Counted from the stretch's first letter, positions 16,705 to 25,587 are shown. The stretch is DNA of 64,000 nucleotides from an uncultured Clostridia bacterium (GCA_934270565.1 CAKQPR010000003.1:139454-203453), one strand, 5' to 3'. Program-made: numbers and translations. Notes: generated by a model not told the origin, from the letters alone.

Positions 16705-19700
16705 ATGAGAAAGAAACCGAAAATCTTCCTCGCCGTCGCGGCGGCGGTACTGTCCGTAATCGCGGGATCGGGCGCTTTCGCGCTTGCCGCGCCCGCAACC
16801 GAAAAACCGTATACGGTCGAGGAAAATTATACCGTCGGCGACAAAACGGGCGTTAAAATCACCGCCCGTGTAAGCAAAAACGCCGCGGCATATGATTACC
16901 CTGGCTATATCGATATCGAAAACCAAAGCGAAATCGTCGAGCTGAAAATGCTCCCCGAGGAAGAGGGCACCGCCGAAGCGGAAATGGCGGTAATTACGCT
17001 TACCGACGCGCTTGATACCGCAAGATCGCTCGGCGTCATAGTGGCGACCGGCGGCAGGTGGTGGGATTGCAAAGCGACGTACGTCACCGCTTCTTTCGGC
17101 GGCGGTTTCACGTCGGCATATTACGGCGCGACCGATTCGTTCGGCGTCGGCACGATAGGACTTCAGTCGCTTCTGGACGGAAAATACGGAACGGCGGGTT
17201 ACGCCGACCTTGCCGGCTGGAAAGGCGATTATAACGGCTTTTTCGCGGGCTCGGAAGCTCGTCCGATCTCTTCCGCGCGCTTCACGCTCGAGGACGGCAA
17301 AATCAACGTTTATACCGATTATAACGCAAGCCACAACAGAAAGACCGTCGCGGATATCTATTCGGAAGATTTTCTTTCATACTACCGAAACAAGTACCTC
17401 GCGATCGAGCAGAACGCCGAAGCCGCGAAGTACGCCGCGGACTACGCCCGCAATCTTTTCCCGTCGGGTAAGGCGAAATTGAGCGTTTCGTTCGGTCGGA
17501 CTACCGCTTCGTCCGTGTCGTTCGGCATAACGAGCGCGGGCGGCAAAGCCGTTACCGAAATCAAGGATACCGAAGCTCCCGCAATCGGCGTGGATTTAAC
17601 CACGCGCGGAGTAAAAGGCTACTTCTACGCGCTCCCCGAAATAAGCGTAATCGACGACTTCGACGGCAGAATTACAGATTGCACGGTTTCCGTCGCCGAT
17701 CCCGAGGGTAACGCGGTCGGGCTTACGGACGGCGGCTTTACTCCCGAAGCGGCGGGGAATTACACGCTTTCCGTCTCGGCAACCGATGCGGCGGGCAATA
17801 CGGGCACGAAAACCGTTCCGATCGAAGTTTTCGATACCGTTCCCGAAGTAAGCTGGAACGCGCCCGAAGTTTCCATTCGCTCCGAGTATTGCGCTCACGA
17901 AAAAATAACCGTTCCCGCGGCTTCCGCGACCTCTCCGCTCGCCGTCGGCAACGACGGTAAAATCGCCGTTTACGCCGAACTTGCGATCGGTAACGAGACT
18001 ATCGCGCGCGAACCCGCTTCAGGTGCGCCCGCCACGCTTACAATACCTCGTTCGGGCGAGTATACGCTTCGTTACGTCGCGATCGACGGAGCAGGCGCGG
18101 GGCATACGCTGGACAGAGCGGCGTTTACCGCAATCGACCGCCCCGTAATCTTAGAGGCGGACGAGGAAACCGTTCAGGTCGGTTACCCCTACGAAATCGA
18201 AAAGAAACTCTGCTACTACCTCGGCGGCGAATACCCGACCGGTTACGCCGTGTTCGACGGCACTACCGGCGAGCGCGTTTCCGTTACGGACGGCGCTTTC
18301 GCTCCGACCCGCGCGGGAACGTATTTCATCCGTTACTTCGCGACCGTGGACGGCGTTCCGACCGAACGCGTGCTCAGACTCAACGCCGTCGCAAGCGGCT
18401 GGTATCTGCTCGACGGCGAAAAATTCACCGTAAAGAACGGGTATAAACTCCCCGTGTACGCAAACGACAAGGGCAGCGGCTTGCTTATAGCCACCGCCGA
18501 AACGAATACGTTCTCGGTAAAAAACAAGATAAATCTTTCCGCGCTCGCCCCGACGGACGACGTGATTCGCTTCACGCCGCTCCGGTCGGAAAGCCTCGGT
18601 TACGGCGGAGCTTCGTCGTATACCGTCACGCTCACCGACGCGCTTGACCCGAGCAACAGAGTGGTTATCCGCGCTATCGCGCACAGCGAGCTTACAAAGT
18701 ACGCTTACGTTTATCTCAATTACGACGGCAGAACGCTTGCCCGCTATTCCGAGTATGACGGAGCGGTGCGCGACTGGGACGGCTTCGGCTGCCTCGTCAC
18801 CAACGGTATGGGCAGAGCCGCTATCGGCAATCCGTTCTATATCCGTTACGACAACGCCGAAAAAGCTTTCTATATCGACTGCCACGGCTCGAATTATCAG
18901 CTGCTCGCTCCGTGCGACGGCGAACAGGTCGGCTACGGCAAAGAGTGGAAGGGCTTTACCTCGGGCGAAGTGTATATGGAAGTAAGCATCGGGTGCACGC
19001 AACCCTCGGCTGTCGTTCTTACCGCGATCGGCGGGCAGAACCTCGGCGGTGAAAGCCTTTCGGACGTCACCGCGCCCGTTGTCGCAATTACCGCTCCAGA
19101 GCGCTTCGTTCTCGACGGCGACCGTATGCCCGACGGCGAAGTGAATAAATTCTATCCGCTTCCCGCGTTCTCGGCTTACGATTTCGTATCGGGCGAACGC
19201 GAAGTCGCGATTTCTCTTACCTGCGGCGGCGAAACCGTAACCGCGGCGCTTACAAGCGGCGGCTTTACGCCCTCGGCTGCGGGCGAATACGTCTACCGCG
19301 CTCAGGCAACCGACGAAGCGGGCAACGCGACGGAAATCGCATATCGTTTCACCGTTTACGAAACGCTCCCGCCCGTGTCGATTACGCTCGGCGCGTTCGA
19401 CGAAACGTCCGTAAAGGCAGGCTCGCGCTTCACGATTCCTTCGCTCGAAGTCTCGGGCGGCTCGGGCGAAAAAACGGTTACGTTCAAGGCTTATCTCAAC
19501 GACGAACCGATCGAGCCCGACGATCTCAACCGCGTTTACCTTACCGATCGCGGCGAACTGAAAATAGTTGCGACTGCGACCGATTACCTTTCGACCGAAA
19601 CGACAGAAACGCTCGTAATCGACGTTCTTTCGGGCGATAAACCGGTTATCGAAGTCAGGGGCGTGCCGCACGCGGCTTTTGCCGAAACGCGGATCTTCCT

Positions 19701-21051
19701 GCCCGATTTCACCGTCACCGACTATTCGAGGACGGACGAGGGACGCTATCCAGATAAATTCGTCGCCGTAGACGGAACAATCGTTTATTCGGTCTCGGGC
19801 GGCGAGGAGAGCGGCTCGCTCACTCTCGAAGAGCTTACGATCGGCAAGCATACGATTAAGTATTGCGCGGGCACGGAAACCGATACGCTCGCCGAAGAAA
19901 TTTTTGAAATCGAAATCGTTTCCGCTTCCGACCCGACGAGTTTCTTCGTTCCGTACGACTACGACGAAACCTGCGGCGGCGCAGTGACTTCGGGCGCGGA
20001 CGGCAACGGTATTTACAATATTTCCGACGGCAACAAGGCGTTCCGCTTCGTAAACCCCGTTTCTGCCGACGGCTTCACCGCAAGATTCAGCGGGCTCGCC
20101 GCACACGGCAGTCAGACTTCGATCGACGTCGTGCTTACCGATCTTCTCGATCCGAGCGTTTCGGTGCGCTTCCGTTTCGCCGCAAGTGACAAAAAAACAT
20201 TCCTGCGCGTCGGCGGCACCGGTAAGGAAATCGGCTTTGACGGAAGTATCCGCGAAGTTGACAAGTACATAGAATTCGGATTCGACGCCGCGTCGAATTA
20301 CGTCGTTTCCGCTTCGGGCACGAAACTCGTCGCGATCGAACGAGACGAAAGCGGCGCGATCTTCCGCGGTTTCCCCTCGGGCGCGGTGATCGTCTCCTTC
20401 GAGCTTCGCGGCGTAGGCGAGGACGGCGGCTCGGTAAACGTGCTCCGTCTCGGCAATCAGGTTTTCGGTACGAGCGGCGGGTTCACCGACAACGTCGGTC
20501 CGCAGATCGGCTATCTCGGCTCGATCGTTTCGGGCACGGTGAGCAAGGGAACTACGATCACGCTTCCCGCGGCTTACGCCCGCGACGTCATCACCGGAAG
20601 CGCGGAAGCGACCCTCACCGTGAAGCGCGGCAGTAAGATCGCGGACGGACTCGAAGAAGTTCCCGCAACCGAAGCCCGCACGTTTACGTTCGACCGTTAC
20701 GGCTACTATACCGTCACTTACTATTCGACCGACGGAAACGACAATACGACCAGAAACGCGTTTACGTTCTATTGCCGCGACGACGTTCCTCCCGAAATCG
20801 CGATCGACGGAACTCTTCCCGAAACCGCGGTAAAGGGCAGCGAAATCACGCTTCCCGCCGCGACCGCAACCGACAATTATTCGGACGCAACCCTTACGAT
20901 CTACGTTACCGCTCCCGACGGCTCGACGGCTAAGATCACGGACGGCAAACTGAAATTCGAGCTCGTCGGCAAGTACCGCGTGACGTATTTCGCGGCGGAC
21001 GCAGACTACAATACGTCGGGCAAAACCTTTATCGTGGAGGTGAAACGATGA
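16705..21051 (+). CDS. 1448-residue secreted modular surface protein with Ig-like domains
   Basis: Signal peptide MRKKPKIFLAVAAAVLSVIAG... cut near ALAAP (about residue 30); RBS AAAAGGAGG. Three copies of a beta-rich module alternate with Ig/HYR-like domains. Module copies lie near residues 35-275, 590-795 and 1085-1255. They are marked by LTDALDTARS, LTDALDPSNRVVIR and LTDLLDPSVSVRFR, and by a FPSGK/FTSGE/FPSGA sequence before a final beta strand. Each is followed by a domain opening D-x-APxI or DNVGPQI and ending TDAAGN or similar. The C-terminus (GKTFIVEVKR) has no membrane anchor or LPXTG signal. Modules match the interrupted 5706 protein. Glycan binding is inferred from the operon; no catalytic domain is recognised. 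The stop overlaps the next start (ATGA). Confidence 0.85.
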   Translation: MRKKPKIFLAVAAAVLSVIAGSGAFALAAPATEKPYTVEENYTVGDKTGVKITARVSKNAAAYDYPGYIDIENQSEIVELKMLPEEEGTAEAEMAVITLTDALDTARSLGVIVATGGRWWDCKATYVTASFGGGFTSAYYGATDSFGVGTIGLQSLLDGKYGTAGYADLAGWKGDYNGFFAGSEARPISSARFTLEDGKINVYTDYNASHNRKTVADIYSEDFLSYYRNKYLAIEQNAEAAKYAADYARNLFPSGKAKLSVSFGRTTASSVSFGITSAGGKAVTEIKDTEAPAIGVDLTTRGVKGYFYALPEISVIDDFDGRITDCTVSVADPEGNAVGLTDGGFTPEAAGNYTLSVSATDAAGNTGTKTVPIEVFDTVPEVSWNAPEVSIRSEYCAHEKITVPAASATSPLAVGNDGKIAVYAELAIGNETIAREPASGAPATLTIPRSGEYTLRYVAIDGAGAGHTLDRAAFTAIDRPVILEADEETVQVGYPYEIEKKLCYYLGGEYPTGYAVFDGTTGERVSVTDGAFAPTRAGTYFIRYFATVDGVPTERVLRLNAVASGWYLLDGEKFTVKNGYKLPVYANDKGSGLLIATAETNTFSVKNKINLSALAPTDDVIRFTPLRSESLGYGGASSYTVTLTDALDPSNRVVIRAIAHSELTKYAYVYLNYDGRTLARYSEYDGAVRDWDGFGCLVTNGMGRAAIGNPFYIRYDNAEKAFYIDCHGSNYQLLAPCDGEQVGYGKEWKGFTSGEVYMEVSIGCTQPSAVVLTAIGGQNLGGESLSDVTAPVVAITAPERFVLDGDRMPDGEVNKFYPLPAFSAYDFVSGEREVAISLTCGGETVTAALTSGGFTPSAAGEYVYRAQATDEAGNATEIAYRFTVYETLPPVSITLGAFDETSVKAGSRFTIPSLEVSGGSGEKTVTFKAYLNDEPIEPDDLNRVYLTDRGELKIVATATDYLSTETTETLVIDVLSGDKPVIEVRGVPHAAFAETRIFLPDFTVTDYSRTDEGRYPDKFVAVDGTIVYSVSGGEESGSLTLEELTIGKHTIKYCAGTETDTLAEEIFEIEIVSASDPTSFFVPYDYDETCGGAVTSGADGNGIYNISDGNKAFRFVNPVSADGFTARFSGLAAHGSQTSIDVVLTDLLDPSVSVRFRFAASDKKTFLRVGGTGKEIGFDGSIREVDKYIEFGFDAASNYVVSASGTKLVAIERDESGAIFRGFPSGAVIVSFELRGVGEDGGSVNVLRLGNQVFGTSGGFTDNVGPQIGYLGSIVSGTVSKGTTITLPAAYARDVITGSAEATLTVKRGSKIADGLEEVPATEARTFTFDRYGYYTVTYYSTDGNDNTTRNAFTFYCRDDVPPEIAIDGTLPETAVKGSEITLPAATATDNYSDATLTIYVTAPDGSTAKITDGKLKFELVGKYRVTYFAADADYNTSGKTFIVEVKR

Positions 21052-23006
21052 AAAAAGTTATAGCGCTTATTCTCGCCGCGCTTCTGGCGTTTACCGCGCT
21101 TGCCTGCGGCAAAACCGACAACGGCGATAACGGCAACGGCGGCGAAACCGAACCGAAAATTGTGTCGAAACTCGTCGAAAACGGTAAATCGGCATATTCG
21201 ATCGTCATTCCCGAAAACGCGGACGAATGTAATGAATTCGCCGCCGAAGAGCTTCGCAGATATATCGAACGCGCTTCGGGCGCCCGCCTCGCGATCATGC
21301 GCGACGACGCGCTTCCGTCCGTCTCGACCGACGGAAAGTATATTTCGCTCGGCAAAACGAAAATTCTCGCCGGCTCCGGCGTAACGTTCGATTATTCCTC
21401 GCTCAACGGCGACGGCTTTTACCTTAAAACCGCGGGCAAAACGCTTATCGTGGACGGCGCGAGAAACACCGGCGTTCTCTACGGCGCTTACGAAATTCTC
21501 GAATCGCTGTTCGGCGTCAGATTCCTCACCGACGACTACACCTTCGTTCCGACCGTAACCGAAGTCGAACTCCGCGAAACCGACCGCAAGGAAGTCCCCG
21601 CCGTTCAGTCGCGCGACTACTTCGCTTACCCCGCCATGAACGACCTCGATTACGTCTCGCATATGCGGTTTTCCACCAAGTACCGCGAAACGCCCGCCCG
21701 CTACGGCGATACGGGGCTTAACGCGTGGTTCGCGGGGGCGGGGCATACGCTTCTTGCCGAAGCGCAGGCGCTCGTGCCGTATTCCGTGTACGGCGAAGAG
21801 CACCCCGACTGGTACTACCGCAACGGCGAAGAGCTCCGCTACACGAACGGAATTACCGAAAACGACGAATTCGATCCGACCGATACCGAGTCGCTCGCGT
21901 ATAACCTCGTCGAAATCTGCAAAAAGAGAATCCTCGAAAACAAAACCGCGCGCTACTTTATGCTCGGTCAGCCCGACAACAACGCGTGGGACGACAGCGC
22001 GGAGGCGGTAGCGAGCGAGCAGAGAAACGGCGGCAAGTCCGGCACTCTCATGGTTTTCATCAACGCGATCGCGGGCGAAATCGAAAAGTGGATGAAAGCG
22101 GAAGGCATCGACCGCGAAGTCACTTTCGTAACGTTCGCGTACTGGAAAACGCTCGACGCTCCAGTAAGGCCCGAGGGCGATACCTTCGTTCCCGTCAACG
22201 AAAAAGTCGTTCCGCGCGACAACGTGGCGATCATGATCGCGCATATGACGTGCACTTATCACAGCCTTTACGATCGGTCGTGCTCGGACAACCTGCGCGC
22301 CGCGGCGATCTTCCGTCAGTGGAACGCGATCTGCGACAAGCTTTTCGTCTGGGATTACAACACCAACTTCGACAATCACTTCTTCTGGTACCCGAACTTC
22401 AATTCGCTCGTTCCGAATATCCGCTACTACGTCGATAAGGGCGTTATCGAAGTCATGGCTCAGGGCGCGCCGCACGTCGGCAACTACTATCAGTGCAAAC
22501 TCGAGGGCTACCTGTTCTCCAAGCTTCTGTGGAATCCAGACCTCGACCCGAGCGACCTTATCGCCGAGTTCAACCGCCTGTATTTCGGCGATTCCGCCCG
22601 CGCCGCCGACGATTTCGTCGAACTTATGCGCGCTCATTACGCGTCGGTCGACGAGGAAAATCACTACTTCCACAACGAGCTTTACTCAAAGCGCGACTTT
22701 ACGGATTTCAAGTGGTATCCGATAGGCTTCCTCGAAAAAGCTATGGGTATCATCGAAACCGAAATCGCCCGCGTCGCCAGCTCCGAACTGTCCGAAACGG
22801 ATAAACGCACGCGCACCGATCGGCTTTACGAAATCTGGATTCACCCCGCGTATATGACGCTCAAAAACTACGCGGCGTACTACGACGCTTCGGGGCAGAA
22901 AGCGTTCGCCGAGAAGTTCTTCTCCGTCACCGACCGCCTCCGTATCGGCTACTACGGCGAGGGCGCTTCCATCGCGTCGCTCAAATCCAAGTACGGCATC
23001 AACTGA
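21048..23006 (+). CDS. DUF4838-family lipoprotein, surface form
   Basis: A lipoprotein signal peptide ends TALAC (Cys20), followed by a Gly/Asn/Asp-rich linker, so the 652-residue protein should be anchored on the outer face of the membrane. It has the same order as the 9808 protein: N-terminal glucuronidase-like domain (AAEELRRYIERASGA, LFGVRFLTDDY) and DUF4838 core (VTFVTFAYWKTLDAP, VAIMIAHMTCTYHSLYD, FVWDYNTNFDNHF). The CxCxxC cluster of the cytoplasmic relative is replaced by PDNNAWDD. Its start overlaps the previous stop (ATGA), so translation is coupled to the big surface protein. Together they look like an outside/inside pair acting on one glycan; the activity is not known to me. Confidence 0.87.
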   Translation: MKKVIALILAALLAFTALACGKTDNGDNGNGGETEPKIVSKLVENGKSAYSIVIPENADECNEFAAEELRRYIERASGARLAIMRDDALPSVSTDGKYISLGKTKILAGSGVTFDYSSLNGDGFYLKTAGKTLIVDGARNTGVLYGAYEILESLFGVRFLTDDYTFVPTVTEVELRETDRKEVPAVQSRDYFAYPAMNDLDYVSHMRFSTKYRETPARYGDTGLNAWFAGAGHTLLAEAQALVPYSVYGEEHPDWYYRNGEELRYTNGITENDEFDPTDTESLAYNLVEICKKRILENKTARYFMLGQPDNNAWDDSAEAVASEQRNGGKSGTLMVFINAIAGEIEKWMKAEGIDREVTFVTFAYWKTLDAPVRPEGDTFVPVNEKVVPRDNVAIMIAHMTCTYHSLYDRSCSDNLRAAAIFRQWNAICDKLFVWDYNTNFDNHFFWYPNFNSLVPNIRYYVDKGVIEVMAQGAPHVGNYYQCKLEGYLFSKLLWNPDLDPSDLIAEFNRLYFGDSARAADDFVELMRAHYASVDEENHYFHNELYSKRDFTDFKWYPIGFLEKAMGIIETEIARVASSELSETDKRTRTDRLYEIWIHPAYMTLKNYAAYYDASGQKAFAEKFFSVTDRLRIGYYGEGASIASLKSKYGIN

Positions 23007-23016
23007 TTAAACCGAA

Positions 23017-23045
23017 AAGAGAGGTTGTACGCCTCTCTTTTTTTT
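23017..23045 (+). terminator. terminator of the glycan operon
   Basis: AAGAGAGG / CCTCTCTT stem (23017-23024 with 23032-23039), 7-nt loop, then a run of T to 23045. It lies 10 nt past the last gene of the operon. Confidence 0.9.
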
Positions 23046-23099
23046 CGGCTCGTTCAGCTCGCGCGCCGAGTTATTAAAAGCGTCAGGGAGCGGCGTTTC

Positions 23100-23127
23100 C
23101 GTTTTACGGCGTTTTCGGCGTAAAACG
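23100..23127. other. perfect 9-bp inverted repeat, function unknown
   Basis: CGTTTTACG (23100-23108), a 10-nt loop, CGTAAAACG (23119-23127). There is no T tract. The rest of 23046-23240 shows no gene or recognised RNA. Confidence 0.5.
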
Positions 23128-23243
23128 ACCCGATCGCCATAGCGTTCGGTATGTTTTTCGCGCCCCTACAAACCGCCCCGCGCCCCGAACGCTCCCGCCG
23201 AAATCTAAATTTTACGCATTTCGCGAAAACCCGCGTGTTTTTC

Positions 23244-23272
23244 TTGACTTTGCCGCCCGCTTATGCTAAAAT
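23244..23272 (+). promoter_or_regulatory. promoter of tRNA-Ser
   Basis: TTGACT (23244-23249), a 17-nt spacer and TAAAAT (23267-23272), 32 nt before the tRNA. Confidence 0.8.
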
Positions 23273-23303
23273 ATATAGGCTGTATATCGCAGTTAGCACC
23301 CGC

Positions 23304-23398
23304 GGAGAAATACCCAAGAGGCTATAAGGGGACCCCCTGCTAAGGGGTTAGTACGGTGATAAACTGTAGCGCGAGTTCGAATCTCGCTTTCTCCGCCA
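23304..23398 (+). tRNA. tRNA-Ser (anticodon GCT)
   Basis: A 95-nt tRNA with the long variable arm of class II tRNAs. The acceptor stem GGAGAAA pairs with TTTCTCC, discriminator G, and an encoded CCA at 23396-23398. The anticodon loop CTGCTAA gives GCT, reading AGC/AGT serine codons. The T arm has the sequence GCGAGTTCGAATCTCGC. It has its own promoter upstream and a hairpin directly downstream. Confidence 0.95.
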
Positions 23399-23439
23399 GC
23401 GTAAAGCCCACCCGTAATCGGGTGGGCTTTAACGTTGCG
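23399..23439 (+). repeat. 41-bp repeat copy 1, containing the tRNA-Ser terminator hairpin
   Basis: The 12-bp stem AAAGCCCACCCG / CGGGTGGGCTTT with loop TAAT starts 6 nt past the CCA and probably ends tRNA transcription, although the T run is only TTT. The same 41 bases, with identical flanking GCGT and AACGTTGCG, recur at 24332-24372. Confidence 0.85.
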
Positions 23440-23678
23440 GAGAAAGCTAACGTTGAGAACTCCGCCGTCGGGCAAGACGAAAAGCCTGTACGCGGAATAA
23501 CGCGACAAAACGCGGTAAACCGATCGCAAAAACTATACGCAGGCGGAAGTTCGCGGTGGCGAAGCCACCAAGGGAGCGGAGCGACCGCCATCTCGCGATT
23601 CACCGAAAAGGACGCAAATAGCGTCCTTTTTGCGTGTTGCGGAGAAAGCAGGAGAGGAGAAATCCGCCGTCAAAACGG
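23440..23678 (+). other. intergenic stretch with tRNA-5'-like fragments and a second terminator-like hairpin
   Basis: GTTGCGGAGAAAGC, resembling the first bases of the tRNA-Ser gene (GCGGAGAAA), appears at about 23435-23448 and 23636-23649. Each copy is followed closely by a CCGCCGTC sequence. A terminator-like hairpin GGACGC...GCGTCCTTTTT lies at 23612-23630. A GGTGGC-GAA-GCCACC hairpin lies near 23554-23568. No credible coding sequence is present; translations here are the usual by-products of tRNA-flanking DNA. Confidence 0.6.
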
Positions 23679-23707
23679 TTGAAAAATCCGTAAACTTATG
23701 CTATAAT
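23679..23707 (+). promoter_or_regulatory. promoter of the small membrane-protein gene
   Basis: TTGAAA (23679-23684), a 17-nt spacer and TATAAT (23702-23707). The ATG is 65 nt downstream. Confidence 0.8.
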
Positions 23708-23772
23708 ATCAATATAAGGCAAGCATATCGTAGCGACATACGGCTTTGCCGAAACACCCGGAGGGTATTTCA

Positions 23773-24288
23773 ATGGAAAAGAAAAAATTTAATCGCGGAA
23801 CAATGGTCGGCGGTATAGTCAGAATAGCGATTGCTTTAATCGCCGTAGTAATTGCCGTTATTGTTATAAGCTCGAGTGTCGGCTCGAGAGATTCGGAAGA
23901 TAAATTCGGAACAGTATTTATGTGCTTGATAGGCGGTATAATGATTATCGCGGCAATAGGTTTTGTCGGCAGCGGCGTAAAGATGATTATCGACGGTAAA
24001 AAGTCACTCGACGTTGCTCGCAAAGGTCATTCTGAAAACGGCAGAATAACAGATCTGACGGAAACCGAAGTAACCGAAAACAACAACGGTTGCGTTTCTA
24101 ATTACACAATATATAATTTAAAGTTCGAATACACGGACGATTTCGGCAACTTATGCGAAAGTCAAGAACAGGTAAGTCAAAAAGTTTACGACAAGTTGCA
24201 ACAAATGACTCTCGTTCCGATTCTCGTGTACGGAGAACGAGCCATATTCGATAAAAAAAGATTCGATAGAGAGAACAATATCGATTAA
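23773..24288 (+). CDS. small two-TM membrane protein, hypothetical
   Basis: 171 residues, start ATG after GGAGGG; the upstream frame to 23746 has no RBS. Two hydrophobic segments (about residues 15-34, IVRIAIALIAVVIAVIVI, and 47-68, GTVFMCLIGGIMIIAAIGFVG) form an N-terminal hairpin. A soluble C-terminal domain contains a beta-rich YNLKFEYTDDFGNLCESQE stretch and VPILVYGERAIFDKKRF. The arrangement resembles DUF3592-type proteins such as the one at 36997, but similarity is weak. It is more AT-rich than its neighbours and lies between two identical 41-bp repeats next to tRNA-Ser, so it may have been acquired. Confidence 0.8.
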   Translation: MEKKKFNRGTMVGGIVRIAIALIAVVIAVIVISSSVGSRDSEDKFGTVFMCLIGGIMIIAAIGFVGSGVKMIIDGKKSLDVARKGHSENGRITDLTETEVTENNNGCVSNYTIYNLKFEYTDDFGNLCESQEQVSQKVYDKLQQMTLVPILVYGERAIFDKKRFDRENNID

Positions 24289-24331
24289 GACGGTTTGTGA
24301 CAATTCTTTGATTCCTATTGTTTCCTTGTTC

Positions 24332-24372
24332 GCGTAAAGCCCACCCGTAATCGGGTGGGCTTTAACGTTGCG
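24332..24372 (+). repeat. 41-bp repeat copy 2 with terminator-like hairpin
   Basis: Identical over 41 bases to 23399-23439, including the AAAGCCCACCCG/CGGGTGGGCTTT stem. It lies between the convergent genes at 24288 and 24392 and may end transcription from both sides. Confidence 0.85.
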
Positions 24373-24391
24373 ACGGAAATCGTTTTCCGCG

Positions 24392-24898
24392 TTAAAACCA
24401 TCTGAGGCACAGGCAGCCGACGACGCAGCCGACGAAGGTGGAGAGGAGCGCGACGGGCAGGGCGTAGCGGAGGTTTTTGACTTTGCAGCCCGAAAAGTAG
24501 ATGGACGAAACGTAAAATACGGTTTCGCTCGATCCGTAAATCACGGACGCGCACAGCCCGATATACGATTCCGTGCCGTAAGTGAGGTAGATATTGTCGA
24601 GCACCGCCATAGCGCCCGCGCCGCTCAGCGGACGAACGATAATCAGTTCCGTAAGCTCGGCGGGAATACCGAAAAAACCTAATACGGGTGCGGAAAATCG
24701 CGACAAAAACGCGCTTATGCCGCTCACCCGAAACAGCTCGACGGCGCACATAACGGCGAGCAGGTACGGGAAAACTTCCGCCATCAGCGACAGCGAAGTT
24801 TTCGATCCTTCGATGAAAGCCGAGTACGCGTTCTGTTTTTTTATCGCGCTCGCCAGAAGAACGGTCAGAAATATAAGCGGAATAACGTAACTTACCAT
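24392..24898 (-). CDS. spmB: spore maturation protein B, SpmB
   Basis: A 168-residue polytopic membrane protein of the nucleoside-recognition (Gate) family. SpmB-type sequence includes KQNAYSAFIEGSKTSLSLMAEVFPYLLAVM, IVRPLSGAGAMAVL and SVIYGSSETVFYV (long runs broken here by the text). In Bacillus and Clostridium, SpmA and SpmB help dehydrate the spore core. The ATG is 4 nt past the spmA stop, so the pair is one operon. Its presence suggests spore formation in this organism or a recent ancestor. Confidence 0.93.
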   Translation of the reverse strand: MVSYVIPLIFLTVLLASAIKKQNAYSAFIEGSKTSLSLMAEVFPYLLAVMCAVELFRVSGISAFLSRFSAPVLGFFGIPAELTELIIVRPLSGAGAMAVLDNIYLTYGTESYIGLCASVIYGSSETVFYVSSIYFSGCKVKNLRYALPVALLSTFVGCVVGCLCLRWF

Positions 24899-24902
24899 AA
24901 GA

Positions 24903-25532
24903 TCACGCTTCCGCCGTCGCGCGCTTGCGTTTAAGCTTCTTCGCGCTCCGATTTTTCATCAGGGACTTCGGCTCGGCGGGCACAATTTTGGACAGAATTT
25001 TTACGAGCGCCACCCCGAGAACGGTGGAAACCACGGTGGAAATCACGCTCGCGGGCAGGAAAGCGGCGGGAGCGGTCGAGCCGCGCGTTATGCGCATGCC
25101 GATCACGGTGGACGGAATGAGCTGCAGCGAAGTGGCCGAAATCACGGTAAGCATAATCATATTCGTCGAAGCGTAAGGTTTCCCGTCGTACATCGAGTTT
25201 ATCGCGCTCACGCCCATGGGAGTCGAGGCGTTGCCGAGCCCGAGCAGGTTAGCGGACATATTGAGCGTGACGAAACGCCGCGTGTCCTCGCCGGCGTTCG
25301 GGAATAAAAACCGCACGATCGGGCTTAAAATCTTCTCGACGAGTCGCGAAATTCCCGTTTTTTCGAGCATCTTGAAAAAACCGAGCCAGAACCCGTAACT
25401 TGCCACGAGGTTGAGCGCGAGCGTAACCGAATTCGTCGCGCCGTTAAGCAGCGAAGTTACCGCGCCGTCGGGGTTTACGAAGAGCATGACGGCGGTGCCC
25501 GAAATCAGAATAAACAACCATATAACGTTCAT
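24903..25532 (-). CDS. spmA: spore maturation protein A, SpmA
   Basis: A 209-residue membrane protein. Family features include the N-terminal GAVTSLLNGATNSV segment, FWLGFFKMLEKTGI, LFPNAGEDTRRFVTLNMSAN and GLGNASTPMGVSA. It acts with SpmB in the spore membrane. The basic, Lys/Arg-rich tail (KSLMKNRSAKKLKRKRATAEA region) is longer than usual. No good RBS is visible before the ATG, although the start fits the family. Confidence 0.93.
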   Translation of the reverse strand: MNVIWLFILISGTAVMLFVNPDGAVTSLLNGATNSVTLALNLVASYGFWLGFFKMLEKTGISRLVEKILSPIVRFLFPNAGEDTRRFVTLNMSANLLGLGNASTPMGVSAINSMYDGKPYASTNMIMLTVISATSLQLIPSTVIGMRITRGSTAPAAFLPASVISTVVSTVLGVALVKILSKIVPAEPKSLMKNRSAKKLKRKRATAEA

Positions 25533-25587
25533 ACGACATATATATTCGCGCGATCGCTAAAATATTTTGCCCGCGCGGGGCAAACGA

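Noticed and set aside
23293..23603. Minus-strand frames across tRNA-Ser and its flank
   Set aside because: They translate the tRNA and its terminator (for example GGESEIRTRATVYHRT), a familiar source of false proteins.
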